Made by a program: the position numbers and the translations under genes. From an uncultured Anaerolineales bacterium (lineage in GTDB: Bacteria > Chloroflexota > Anaerolineae > Anaerolineales > Villigracilaceae), in contig CALFXA010000238.1 of the NCBI GenBank assembly GCA_937928015.1, forward strand, positions 5,010 through 69,009: a stretch of 64,000 bases of DNA, given 5' to 3'. The notes beneath the pieces are model-generated. The model did no database searches. It worked only from the letters and a program-made list of their open reading frames with translations, and had not been told where the DNA came from. Positions 8,826 to 17,046 of this stretch are shown one piece after another (positions within the stretch are counted from its first letter, which is position 1; each line of letters opens with the position of its first letter).

Positions 8826-10295
8826 TTATTGATAAGAATGCGCGAGTACACGCGCGCGGGAGGCCAGCCTGCGGGCCAGGCCGTCGAAGATGAATTTGTG
8901 GAAGGGCCACATGGCGTACCAATAGAGGAAGCCCGGCAAACCGTGTGCGTCGAAATAGGCGGTGACGGTGAAGAGCGTTCCGCCGCCTTCTTGCGGATCG
9001 GACTGGAACTCGAGCCAGGCCTTGCCCGGGACCTTCATCTCGGCCTGCAAGCGCATCAGGCGATCCTTCTCGACGGCTTCGACGCGCCAGAAGTCGAGCG
9101 CCTCGCCCGCGCGGATATCGTCGGGGTGGCGGCGGCCGCGGCGCAAGCCCACGCCGCCGATGGCCTTGTCCATCCAGCCGCGCAGGGCCCAGGCCCAGTC
9201 CATGTACATCCAACCGCGCGCGCCGCCGATGCCGGTGTAGGCGCGGAACACGGTGGCAGGCTCCAGGTCGAGGGACAGGTGACGGCGTTCGATGAACATG
9301 CCTTCCTGCACCGAGAAATCATAAGGCTTGCGGTCGCCCAAGGAGGTGACCAGCGCGTCGGCCCAGGAGGTCTCGACGTTATCGCGCTGGATGCGTCCCA
9401 GCGCGAGGTGGACGGCGGTGGCGAAGTCGATGGGCTGGATGTGCGGAAAGAGGCGGCGCGCCGTCTCGTCGCGGACGATCAGGCTGGCGTGCAGGCCTTC
9501 GATCAGCGGCAGAACCACGCGCCAGTGGATGGGTGTAATCATGTGGACCCAATACGCCGAGAGCAGCGGCGCGTAGATCGGCGTGCGAATCAGGCGGCGC
9601 TTGAGTCCGCGCTCGTGAGCGTAGGCCAGCAGCATGTCGGCATAGGTCAGGCGGGTCGGGCCGCCGATCTCGATCATCCTGCCGACGCTTTCGGGAGTCT
9701 CCAGCGCCGCCACGAGATACGACAACACGTCGCGGATGGCAATGGGCTGCGCCTGGGAGAAGAACCAGGCCGGGCAGACCAGCAGCGGCTCGCGCTCGGT
9801 CAGGTAGCGCACCATCTCGAACAGGGCGCTGCCCGAGCCGACAATCATGCCCGCGCGAAACTCGGTAACGGGCACGCCGCCCTGGCGCAGGAGGTACCCT
9901 GTCTCGTGGCGGGAACGCAGGTACGGAGAGAGGTTGCCCGCGGGGTCGACCAACTCGCCGAGGTAGATGATGCGTTTGACTCCCGCCTCGTCGGCGGATT
10001 CGGCGAAGACGCGGGCCACGTCCAGGTCACGATGGGCCGCATACCTGCCGCCCTGCCGCCCGTGGATGAGATAGTAGGCGGTGTCGACTCCCTGCATAAC
10101 CTCGACCGCGCGCTCCTTGTGACTCATGTCGCAGGCGAAGACTTCCACGCGTTTGGCCCACGGGAAATCGCGGATGCGCTCGGGGTCGCGCACGATGCAG
10201 CGCACGCGGTAGCCCGCGTCGAGCAGTTTCGGGACGAGACGTCCGCCCACGTAGCCCGTGACACCGGTGACGAGGATAAGCCTGGAATCGTTCAT
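8826..10295 (-). CDS. SDR-family NAD(P)-binding protein with DUF2867 domain (paralogue)
   Basis: A 489-residue paralogue of the downstream neighbour with the same order: an NmrA-like Rossmann domain (GVTGYVGGRL near residue 10, GRQGGRYAAH loop) followed by a DUF2867 domain (ARGWMYMDWAWALRGWMD core). It starts with ATG and has no strong Shine-Dalgarno site. The 54-bp gap to the next gene holds its own weak GAGG site, so the two are likely co-transcribed. Members of this fusion family are annotated only as oxidoreductases. I cannot name a substrate. Confidence 0.85.
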   Translation of the reverse strand: MNDSRLILVTGVTGYVGGRLVPKLLDAGYRVRCIVRDPERIRDFPWAKRVEVFACDMSHKERAVEVMQGVDTAYYLIHGRQGGRYAAHRDLDVARVFAESADEAGVKRIIYLGELVDPAGNLSPYLRSRHETGYLLRQGGVPVTEFRAGMIVGSGSALFEMVRYLTEREPLLVCPAWFFSQAQPIAIRDVLSYLVAALETPESVGRMIEIGGPTRLTYADMLLAYAHERGLKRRLIRTPIYAPLLSAYWVHMITPIHWRVVLPLIEGLHASLIVRDETARRLFPHIQPIDFATAVHLALGRIQRDNVETSWADALVTSLGDRKPYDFSVQEGMFIERRHLSLDLEPATVFRAYTGIGGARGWMYMDWAWALRGWMDKAIGGVGLRRGRRHPDDIRAGEALDFWRVEAVEKDRLMRLQAEMKVPGKAWLEFQSDPQEGGGTLFTVTAYFDAHGLPGFLYWYAMWPFHKFIFDGLARRLASRARVLAHSYQ

Positions 10296-10361
10296 GCAAG
10301 GGACCTTGTTATCAACGAAGGGACGACGACGAAGATTGTATCGTACTCATAAATTATATGC

Positions 10362-10378
10362 TATGATACACGCCAATG
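10362..10378 (+). promoter_or_regulatory. -10 box adjoining the comEC start (leaderless)
   Basis: TATGAT lies 8 nt before the ATG and no purine-rich ribosome site precedes the start. Transcription would begin at or next to the A of ATG. Confidence 0.5.
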
Positions 10379-12796
10379 ACGCCGTCGCCCACTCCTTCTC
10401 TAAGCGCACAGGCCCTGGACCAACTCACAGCGCACACGCCGGCGGTTTGGATTGCACTGTCGTTCTTCGGCGGAATCGGGCTGGCGGCCTGGCTGGGATT
10501 TCCCATCTACGTCTGGCTGTTGTGCATGGCAGGCGTGATTCTGCTCCTGCTGCTGAAGCGGCGATTCGCCCCGACGGTCCAGGCCGGGCTGTTGGCGATC
10601 TCGCTGCTGGGACTCTTCCTCGGCGCGGCGCGTTATCAGTTCAGCCAGCATGAGGTCACGCCCTTCGACGTGGCCTTCTTCAACGACCGCGAATACGACC
10701 TTCTGGTGACCGGCTGGGTGGCCGACATGCCCGACCGCCGCGACACCTATACCAACTTGCGCATCGAGGTCGAGGCGGTGGATTCGGGCACGGGTGATCT
10801 GCCTGTCCACGGGACCATCCTGGTCCGCGTGGGTGAGAATGAAACCTATCACTACGGCGAACTTCTGCGCCTGCGCGGCCAGCTCAAGACTCCGCCTGAG
10901 GACGAGGAATTCTCCTACCGCGATTATCTCGCGCGCGACGGCATCTACTCGTACATGAGCCGGGCCGAGGCTACCGTCCTGCCGGGCGAGCGCGGAGAGC
11001 CATTCGCCAAGACGATGTACGGCCTCAAGGAGCGCCTGCTGGGCCTCGTCTATCGTCTGTTCCCCGACCCCGAGGCCTCGCTATTGGCGGGCATCCTGCT
11101 CGGCGTGGATACGGGCCTGACGCGCGAGTTGCAGGACGCCTTCAAGAACACGGGCACCGCGCACATTATCGCCATCTCGGGCTTCAACATCTCGATCATC
11201 GCGGCCATCTTCGTCAGCTTGTTCAGCCGCGTGTTCGGCAAGTACCTGGGCTCGTTTTTTGCCGTCCTTGCCATCATCTTTTACACCCTGCTCGTCGGCG
11301 CGGATGCGGCCGTGGTCCGCGCGGCCATCATGGGCATCCTGGGCCTGGTCGGCCGCCAACTTGGTCGCCGCAACGTGGGTCTCAACATGCTGGCTGCTGC
11401 GGCGCTGATTATGATGTTTGGAAATCCGCTGGTCGTGGGCGACGTGGGCTTCCAGCTCTCGGTCATGGCCACCCTCGGTTTGATCCTGTACGCTGAGCCG
11501 CTCTCCAACTTGGCGCAGACCCTCTTCCTCAAAGTGCGCGTCCCCGCCGCAACCGTCGAACAAATCCTCCCGCCCATTTCCGATTTCGTCCTGCTGACTC
11601 TCGCCGCGCAGATCACCACCCTTCCGATCATGGCCTATCAATTCAAACGCATCTCCCTTGTCTCGCTGATTGCCAATCCCTTCATCCTGCCGCCGCAGCC
11701 CGCGGTGATGATTCTGGGCGGCGTGGCCGTGCTGTTGGCGCTGGTCTGGTTCCCAATCGGCCAGCTTGCCGCCTGGGCGGCCTGGCCTTTCATGGAATAC
11801 ACCATCCGCGCAGTGGAATTCTTCGACCGCATCCCGCACGGGACGCTCTACCTGGGGAATTCCTCGGCTTGGTGGGTGGCCGCCTTCTACGCCACTCTCT
11901 TCGGTCTGACCTTCAACTGGTCCCGTTTGAAAGACGCTTTCTCCGCCCTGGGCGAGCGCGCACGGACCCTGTCCATCGCAGGGGTGTTGACCGTCCTGCT
12001 GGCGCTGACCCTGCTGGTCTGGCGCTCCACGGCCACCCTGCCCGATGGTAAATTGCATATCACCTTCTTGAGCGTCGGCTCGGCGGATGCGGTGCTGATC
12101 CAGACTCCTGACGGACGTTCCGTCTTGGTCAACGGCGGGCCCAGCGCCGCCATGCTCTCCGACGAATTGGGCCGCCGCCTGCCCGTCTTCCACCGTCAAC
12201 TGGACTGGCTGATCGTGGCTTCCACCACCGAGAATCAAATGGCCGCCCTGCCGCGCGTGCTGGAGCGCTATCCGCCGCAGAGCGTGCTGTGGAGCGGATA
12301 TGTGCAAGGCTCCTACTCCGCCGAACAAGTGGACAAATACCTGGCTGCTGAGAACATCCCCACCGTGTACGCAGAAGCGGGTCAGCGCTTGGAGTTGGGG
12401 GACGGCGCCTTTATCGAGGTGCAGTCCGTCGGTCCGCGCGGGAGCGTGCTGCTGCTTCAGTGGAAGGATTTCCGCGCGTTGTTGCCGGTCGGCATGGACG
12501 CCGATACGCTGGAGACGCTCGAATACGGAAATGTTATTGGTCCCGTGGATGTGCTGCTGTTGGCCGACTCGGGTTTCTTTGCCACCACCAACGCAGACTG
12601 GGTGCAAAATCTTAATCCGCAGTTGATCGTGCTCAGCGTGGCGGCGGGCGACCCAGACGGCCTGCCCAGCCCCGATACGCTCGAAGCGGTGGGCGGCTAC
12701 AACCTGCTGCGCACCGACCGCAGCGGCTGGATCCAGGTCACGACGGATGGGGCCACTATGCAGGTCGAGGCCGAGCGGGAATCCGCGGGTCAATGA
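10376..12796 (+). CDS. comEC: ComEC/Rec2-family DNA internalisation protein
   Basis: An 806-residue polytopic protein of the competence channel family. An N-terminal TM pair and DUF4131-type domain (about 1-190) precede the Competence core (about 220-500), marked by ALLAGILLG, HIIAISGFN and a run of TM helices. The C-terminus (about 560-800) is a metallo-beta-lactamase-like domain (FLSVGSADAVLIQTPDG). The metal-binding THxHxDH loop of active members is replaced by STTENQM, so metal-dependent nuclease activity is unlikely. In competent bacteria ComEC imports single-stranded DNA. No other com gene is in the window. Confidence 0.9.
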   Translation: MTPSPTPSLSAQALDQLTAHTPAVWIALSFFGGIGLAAWLGFPIYVWLLCMAGVILLLLLKRRFAPTVQAGLLAISLLGLFLGAARYQFSQHEVTPFDVAFFNDREYDLLVTGWVADMPDRRDTYTNLRIEVEAVDSGTGDLPVHGTILVRVGENETYHYGELLRLRGQLKTPPEDEEFSYRDYLARDGIYSYMSRAEATVLPGERGEPFAKTMYGLKERLLGLVYRLFPDPEASLLAGILLGVDTGLTRELQDAFKNTGTAHIIAISGFNISIIAAIFVSLFSRVFGKYLGSFFAVLAIIFYTLLVGADAAVVRAAIMGILGLVGRQLGRRNVGLNMLAAAALIMMFGNPLVVGDVGFQLSVMATLGLILYAEPLSNLAQTLFLKVRVPAATVEQILPPISDFVLLTLAAQITTLPIMAYQFKRISLVSLIANPFILPPQPAVMILGGVAVLLALVWFPIGQLAAWAAWPFMEYTIRAVEFFDRIPHGTLYLGNSSAWWVAAFYATLFGLTFNWSRLKDAFSALGERARTLSIAGVLTVLLALTLLVWRSTATLPDGKLHITFLSVGSADAVLIQTPDGRSVLVNGGPSAAMLSDELGRRLPVFHRQLDWLIVASTTENQMAALPRVLERYPPQSVLWSGYVQGSYSAEQVDKYLAAENIPTVYAEAGQRLELGDGAFIEVQSVGPRGSVLLLQWKDFRALLPVGMDADTLETLEYGNVIGPVDVLLLADSGFFATTNADWVQNLNPQLIVLSVAAGDPDGLPSPDTLEAVGGYNLLRTDRSGWIQVTTDGATMQVEAERESAGQ

Positions 12797-12890
12797 CCAA
12801 ATAATTGATCGCGATTACGCGTTGCTCAAGAGACTTCTATCGTCAGCGTCGTCGTACCAACCTTAAAGACACATGTTTGGACAGTGAATC

Positions 12891-12924
12891 AAAATCTCCC
12901 GAGAGTCTCGGGAGATTTTCTTTA
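12891..12924. terminator. Bidirectional terminator between comEC and the amylase gene
   Basis: A perfect stem, AAAATCTCCCGAG with a short loop and its complement, followed by TTTTCTTT. It lies between two convergent genes, so it can serve both. Confidence 0.85.
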
Positions 12925-12979
12925 ACGTTCGTTAACATTCAAGTTGAACTTATCCACATCTTGAAAACTCTGTGGATAG

Positions 12980-14338
12980 TTATTGCAACCACAGGATACG
13001 CAGCCAATGCGGCCAAACTTCGACATTGACCTGTCCATTGGCATCAACAGGAATCGGGACTCCGTCATCCAACAGGTCAATCAACTGTCCTCGACCTTCG
13101 GGTAGATTTAACAAAACGGACGTTTTCTCCGCAGAAGTGTTTACCACCACCACGACCCGCTCCGCTGCGCTGTGGCGCATGAAAGCAACTTGCTCTGCCT
13201 TTACCAGCAGCGGATGATACTCTCCGTGACGGAGCGTGTCAGAGGTCAGACGCACATGGGCCAGACGCGTAATGGCAGCAGATAAATTGTGCTGAGGCGC
13301 ATGTTCTTTGGCGAAATCAAGTTCGAGCGTGGGCCGCAGCAAATGGTCGTCGGCGTCAGTGCGTGTTCCTGTGAGTCCGAACTCACTCCCATAATAAATC
13401 GATGGCACGCCTGGCATGGTGAATAACAATCCATACAACGGATAGAGATGCGCAGGTTCGGTCAGGTTGCTGGCCACGCGGTTGACATCGTGGTTGTCGG
13501 CAAAATTGTACAAAGGCAGGCCGCGGTATATACCCTGCCCGCCAAACTGACGGTTGAGCGCATACGCGATCTCGAAGTAATTTTTGTCCACATGACTGGA
13601 GTACAGCCCTTTGTAGCACTCGTAATTGGTGACTGAGTCCAGCATCTCCTTGTTGGCCCACTGGGTGTAGTCGCCATGCACTACTTCTCCCATCAACCAG
13701 AAATCAGGATGCAGGTTTTTACTAAAGCTGGAAAGCTGTTGCATGAATCCGCGATCCACGACATCGGCAGCATCCAGGCGCAAACCGTCGATGTCGAATT
13801 CGCGGATCCACATCTCCACCGCTTGCAGCAGGTGGGATGTCACGTTCGGGTTATGCAGATTCAACTTGACCAGGCTATGATGTCCGCTCCAGCCTTCGTA
13901 GGTGAAATGGTCATTGTACGGACTGCGTCCGTCGAACGAGAGACCCGCGAACCAATTGCAATACACGGACGACTGTCCCTTTTCCAGCACGTCGCGAAAT
14001 GCCCAGAAATCCCGTCCAACATGATTGAACACGCCGTCCAGAATGACGCGCATCCCGCGTGTATGACATTCACGGACCAAGTCTTTCAGCAGCTCATTGC
14101 TGCCCAGACGGCGGTCCACCCAAAAATAATCCGCCGTATCGTAACCATGTCGGCTGGACTCGAACAACGGGCCGAGGTACAACGCATTTGCGCCCAGACC
14201 TTGAATATGGTCCAGCCACCCGAAGATTTTCCCCAGCCGCGGCTCGGCGGGTGAGTGGAAATCGTTCGAGGCGGGCGCGCCGCAAAACCCGAGCGGATAG
14301 ATGTGATAGAAGATCGAATCAAAAGCCCAGTGTGTCAT
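12980..14338 (-). CDS. Alpha-amylase family glycoside hydrolase (GH13)
   Basis: A 452-residue cytoplasmic GH13 enzyme without signal peptide. The catalytic regions are DGVFNHVG (region I), DGLRLDAADV (nucleophile Asp), LMGEVVHGD (acid/base Glu) and FADNHDVNR (third carboxylate). Length and domain pattern fit a cyclomaltodextrinase or maltodextrin-degrading enzyme lacking the N-domain. The start is ATG 14338, behind GGAG. A TTG-initiated extension would start inside the TetR operator. The gene follows a tetR gene on the same strand and carries that regulator's operator in its own leader. Confidence 0.92.
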   Translation of the reverse strand: MTHWAFDSIFYHIYPLGFCGAPASNDFHSPAEPRLGKIFGWLDHIQGLGANALYLGPLFESSRHGYDTADYFWVDRRLGSNELLKDLVRECHTRGMRVILDGVFNHVGRDFWAFRDVLEKGQSSVYCNWFAGLSFDGRSPYNDHFTYEGWSGHHSLVKLNLHNPNVTSHLLQAVEMWIREFDIDGLRLDAADVVDRGFMQQLSSFSKNLHPDFWLMGEVVHGDYTQWANKEMLDSVTNYECYKGLYSSHVDKNYFEIAYALNRQFGGQGIYRGLPLYNFADNHDVNRVASNLTEPAHLYPLYGLLFTMPGVPSIYYGSEFGLTGTRTDADDHLLRPTLELDFAKEHAPQHNLSAAITRLAHVRLTSDTLRHGEYHPLLVKAEQVAFMRHSAAERVVVVVNTSAEKTSVLLNLPEGRGQLIDLLDDGVPIPVDANGQVNVEVWPHWLRILWLQ

Positions 14339-14353
14339 AGAGTCTCCAATCTG

Positions 14354-14369
14354 TATACCATTCGGTATA
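14354..14369. promoter_or_regulatory. TetR operator upstream of the amylase gene
   Basis: TATACC-ATTC-GGTATA, a perfect 6-4-6 palindrome 16 bp before the amylase ATG. The same 6-bp arms occur at 14978-14995 next to the tetR start, so both genes should respond to the same repressor. Confidence 0.7.
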
Positions 14370-14401
14370 TTCAAAAGTTAAAAAAATAAGCCTGAACCGA
14401 A

Positions 14402-14968
14402 TCACGAGAAGATGCCGTGCATGAACTGGTGAACCGCCTTATAGACCAGCTCGTCATCCATGCTGGCGTACCCATTGAGGCTCAGGCTGACGTAGGTGTT
14501 GATCATGCCGAGGAAAGTGGCGGCGTACATGCGGTGACGTCCCTTCATGTTGCCGTGGTCGTTTGCAGCCTGCAGGAACAGGTCTTCGAGTAATTGCTGC
14601 TGCTTCTGGTTGATCTCGGCCACCGCCTTGAAAGGGATGCTATCCACAGGGGCAAACCACATCGAAAGCTGCAAACGATAGTACAACCTGTGTTTGTCTG
14701 CAAAGTTGAAATAGGCCAGCACAACACGGTTGAGCGTCAGCGGCAGGTCGTGCTGATACGTCGCGGCTTCGCGCACAGCCTGATACAAAGACTCAAAATG
14801 GGTCTCCAGCAACGCCGTGAGCAGTCCCTCCTTGCTGCCGAAATAGTGATACAGCGTGGGCTTGGTGATACCCGCCGCATCCACGATTTCCTGTGTGCCG
14901 ACGGCGTCATAGCCGCGTGTGGCAAATAGTTTCAAGGCACTCGAAAGGATTTTTGCTCGGTTATCCAT
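14402..14968 (-). CDS. TetR-family transcriptional regulator
   Basis: A 188-residue one-component repressor. The N-terminal helix-turn-helix shows AGITKPTLYHYFGSKEGLL at about residues 30-50, and an alpha-helical ligand domain follows. The start is the ATG at 14968 behind AAGGA. The gene lies between two copies of the same palindrome (14354-14369 and 14978-14995), the standard arrangement for autoregulation plus control of the downstream gene, here a GH13 enzyme. The inducer is probably related to maltodextrin or sugar, but this is inference from the neighbour only. Confidence 0.9.
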   Translation of the reverse strand: MDNRAKILSSALKLFATRGYDAVGTQEIVDAAGITKPTLYHYFGSKEGLLTALLETHFESLYQAVREAATYQHDLPLTLNRVVLAYFNFADKHRLYYRLQLSMWFAPVDSIPFKAVAEINQKQQQLLEDLFLQAANDHGNMKGRHRMYAATFLGMINTYVSLSLNGYASMDDELVYKAVHQFMHGIFS

Positions 14969-14977
14969 GCGTCCTTA

Positions 14978-14995
14978 GTATACCGATTGGTATAC
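14978..14995. promoter_or_regulatory. TetR operator between tetR and the flavoprotein gene
   Basis: GTATACC-GATT-GGTATAC, a palindrome with 7-bp arms sharing TATACC/GGTATA with the site at 14354-14369. It lies 10 bp before the tetR start and about 55 bp before the divergent flavoprotein start, so it could also affect that promoter. Confidence 0.7.
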
Positions 14996-15049
14996 AAATC
15001 GTCAAGCCCGATTTCAACCGTTTCAGCGAATTGTCTTTATAATGACCTC

Positions 15050-16276
15050 ATGATTCATTCTTTAACAGTCGCCATTATCGGCGGCGGACCTGCGGGCCTG
15101 ATGGCCGCCGAAGTGCTCAGCCAGAACAACGTCCATGTGGATGTGTACGACTCGATGTCTTCGCTTGGACGCAAGTTTCTCATGGCGGGTAAGAGCGGAC
15201 TCAACCTGACGCATTCCGAGCCCTTCGAACGATTCGTTCAACGCTATAGCGCTCCCGAGGTTGCGACCTGGCTCAAGGATTTCACGCCTGATGAGTTGAT
15301 CGTCTGGGCAAAGGAACTTGGCATCGAAACCTTTGTCGGCACCTCGGGACGGGTCTTCCCTGTCGGCATGAAGGCCAGTCCCCTGTTGCGCGCCTGGTTG
15401 AAGCGGCTCGATCAAAGCGGCGTGACCGTCCATCTGCGTCACAAGTGGCTGGGCTGGGATTCGTCTGGCGCGTTGCGCTTCGAGACTCCCGAAGGCGCGC
15501 GCCTCGTCCGCCCTGATGCGACCATCCTCGCGCTGGGCGGTGGCAGTTGGGCACGCCTCGGCTCGACGGGCGAATGGGTCGATGGCCTGAGGCAGGCCGG
15601 GGCGGAGGTGCGGGATCTGCGTCCTGCGAACTGCGGCTTCGACGTGGCCTGGTCCGAACATTTTCGAACACGCTTCGAGGGTCAACCCATCAAGTCGGTC
15701 GTCCTCTCATTTGGGGATTTTCAACAGCAGGGAGAATTTATCATCACCAAGGAAGGCGTGGAAGGTAGCCTGATCTACGCCGCCTCGGCGCGGCTGCGTG
15801 ACGAGATCGAGGCCCACGGCCGCGCTGTCCTGTTCCTGGACCTTGCGCCGGGGTCCACGCAGGAGAAATTGACTGCGTCCCTGGCCAAGCCGCGCGGATC
15901 GCGCTCGATGTCGAGTCACATCGAGCGGACAGTTGGACTCAAAGGCGTGAAGGTTGGCCTGCTGCATGAATTCGTTGCGAAGGAAGATTTCAACGATCCC
16001 GCCAAACTGGCAGCGGCCATCAAACATTTGCCCGTGCCGTTGCTCCGTCCGCGTCCGTTGGATGAAGCCATCAGCAGCGCCGGCGGCGTGACGTTCGAGT
16101 CGGTGGATGAGTATCTGATGTTGAAGGCGATGCCCGGTGTATTCTGCGCCGGCGAGATGCTCGATTGGGAGGCCCCGACTGGCGGGTACCTGCTCACCGC
16201 CTGCTTCGCCAGCGGGCGGGTTGCGGCGCGTGGTGTGTTGGGATGGTTGGATAATCCTCACCGCAAAGAAGTTTAG
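15050..16276 (+). CDS. NAD(P)/FAD-dependent oxidoreductase, TIGR03862/HI0933-like
   Basis: A 408-residue flavoprotein of the BaiN/HI0933 family. The FAD-binding GGGPAGLMAAEVL motif lies near residues 11-24, followed by the family signature LMAGKSGLNLTHSE and the C-terminal GVFCAGEMLDWEAPTGGYLL FAD-contact block. The substrate is unknown. The start at 15050 is supported by a TATAAT -10 box (15038-15043) ending 6 nt before the ATG and no Shine-Dalgarno site, so the mRNA is probably leaderless. It diverges from tetR and shares the operator-containing gap with it. Confidence 0.85.
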   Translation: MIHSLTVAIIGGGPAGLMAAEVLSQNNVHVDVYDSMSSLGRKFLMAGKSGLNLTHSEPFERFVQRYSAPEVATWLKDFTPDELIVWAKELGIETFVGTSGRVFPVGMKASPLLRAWLKRLDQSGVTVHLRHKWLGWDSSGALRFETPEGARLVRPDATILALGGGSWARLGSTGEWVDGLRQAGAEVRDLRPANCGFDVAWSEHFRTRFEGQPIKSVVLSFGDFQQQGEFIITKEGVEGSLIYAASARLRDEIEAHGRAVLFLDLAPGSTQEKLTASLAKPRGSRSMSSHIERTVGLKGVKVGLLHEFVAKEDFNDPAKLAAAIKHLPVPLLRPRPLDEAISSAGGVTFESVDEYLMLKAMPGVFCAGEMLDWEAPTGGYLLTACFASGRVAARGVLGWLDNPHRKEV

Positions 16277-16305
16277 ATTTCTTCGCGATTCAAAATGGAG
16301 TTCGC

Positions 16306-16986
16306 ATGAGTTACCTTCTTCTCGAAGGTGGAGCGGAATTCGGCGGGCGCATGTCCGAGCCCGACCTGCGCGCCATTGAGTTGGCGGGCGGATTCGACGC
16401 GCCCATTCGCATCCTGCCGATGGCTGCCGCGCCGGATAACAATCATGTCCGCGCGGGGAACAACGGGGTACGATGGTTTCGGTCGTTGGGCGCAAAGGAT
16501 GTGGAGGTAACCTACGCAATCGATAAAACCAGCGCGAATGACGAGTCTATTGCCGCGAAGATTCGCTCTGCGAGGTTGATCTATCTGCTCGGCGGCTTCC
16601 CGCGTTACACGGCTGAGACTTTGATGGACAGCCTGGTGTGGAAGTCTGCGCTGGAGGCGCATCGAAACGGCGCTGTCCTGGCGGGGTCGAGTGCGGGCGC
16701 GATGGTGATGTGTGAATATTATTACGACCCGTATGAAGAGAAACTCCTCGGCGGACTGAACCTGATTCCCAATACCTGCGTCCTGCCGCATCATGACACC
16801 TTCGGTCGGCGCTGGGCATCGACGCTGATGGAGCAGATTCCCACTGCCACGCTGATTGGCATTGATGAAGGGACAGGGACGCTCTTCGACGGGCATGGCT
16901 GGACGATTCACGGGCGGGGGCAGGTCACACTGTATCGCGGCGGGCAGGCCGAGGTCCAGATAAAAAGCGGGACTTTCTTCCTATAA
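16306..16986 (+). CDS. Cyanophycinase-like peptidase (family S51)
   Basis: A 226-residue Ser-hydrolase. The nucleophile lies in GSSAGAMVM near residue 127, preceded by the LLGG strand (LIYLLGGFPRYTAE) and followed by HHDTFGRRW and the GIDEGTGTLF strand typical of S51 enzymes. Relatives cleave aspartyl dipeptides or cyanophycin. No cyanophycin synthetase is nearby, so the substrate is open. GGAG lies 7 nt before the ATG. It follows the flavoprotein gene by 29 bp on the same strand and is likely co-transcribed. Confidence 0.82.
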   Translation: MSYLLLEGGAEFGGRMSEPDLRAIELAGGFDAPIRILPMAAAPDNNHVRAGNNGVRWFRSLGAKDVEVTYAIDKTSANDESIAAKIRSARLIYLLGGFPRYTAETLMDSLVWKSALEAHRNGAVLAGSSAGAMVMCEYYYDPYEEKLLGGLNLIPNTCVLPHHDTFGRRWASTLMEQIPTATLIGIDEGTGTLFDGHGWTIHGRGQVTLYRGGQAEVQIKSGTFFL

Positions 16987-17046
16987 TGTTGATCCTGTCT
17001 TGTGTCATAATGGGGTAATCCTATGTTTGATAGAACGTAACTCTTT

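Noticed and set aside
11081-12793. Long open frame opposite comEC
   Set aside because: Antisense shadow of comEC with Gln/His/Asp-rich nonsense composition.
12797-12979. Small plus-strand frame between comEC and the amylase gene
   Set aside because: It crosses the bidirectional terminator and has no family resemblance.
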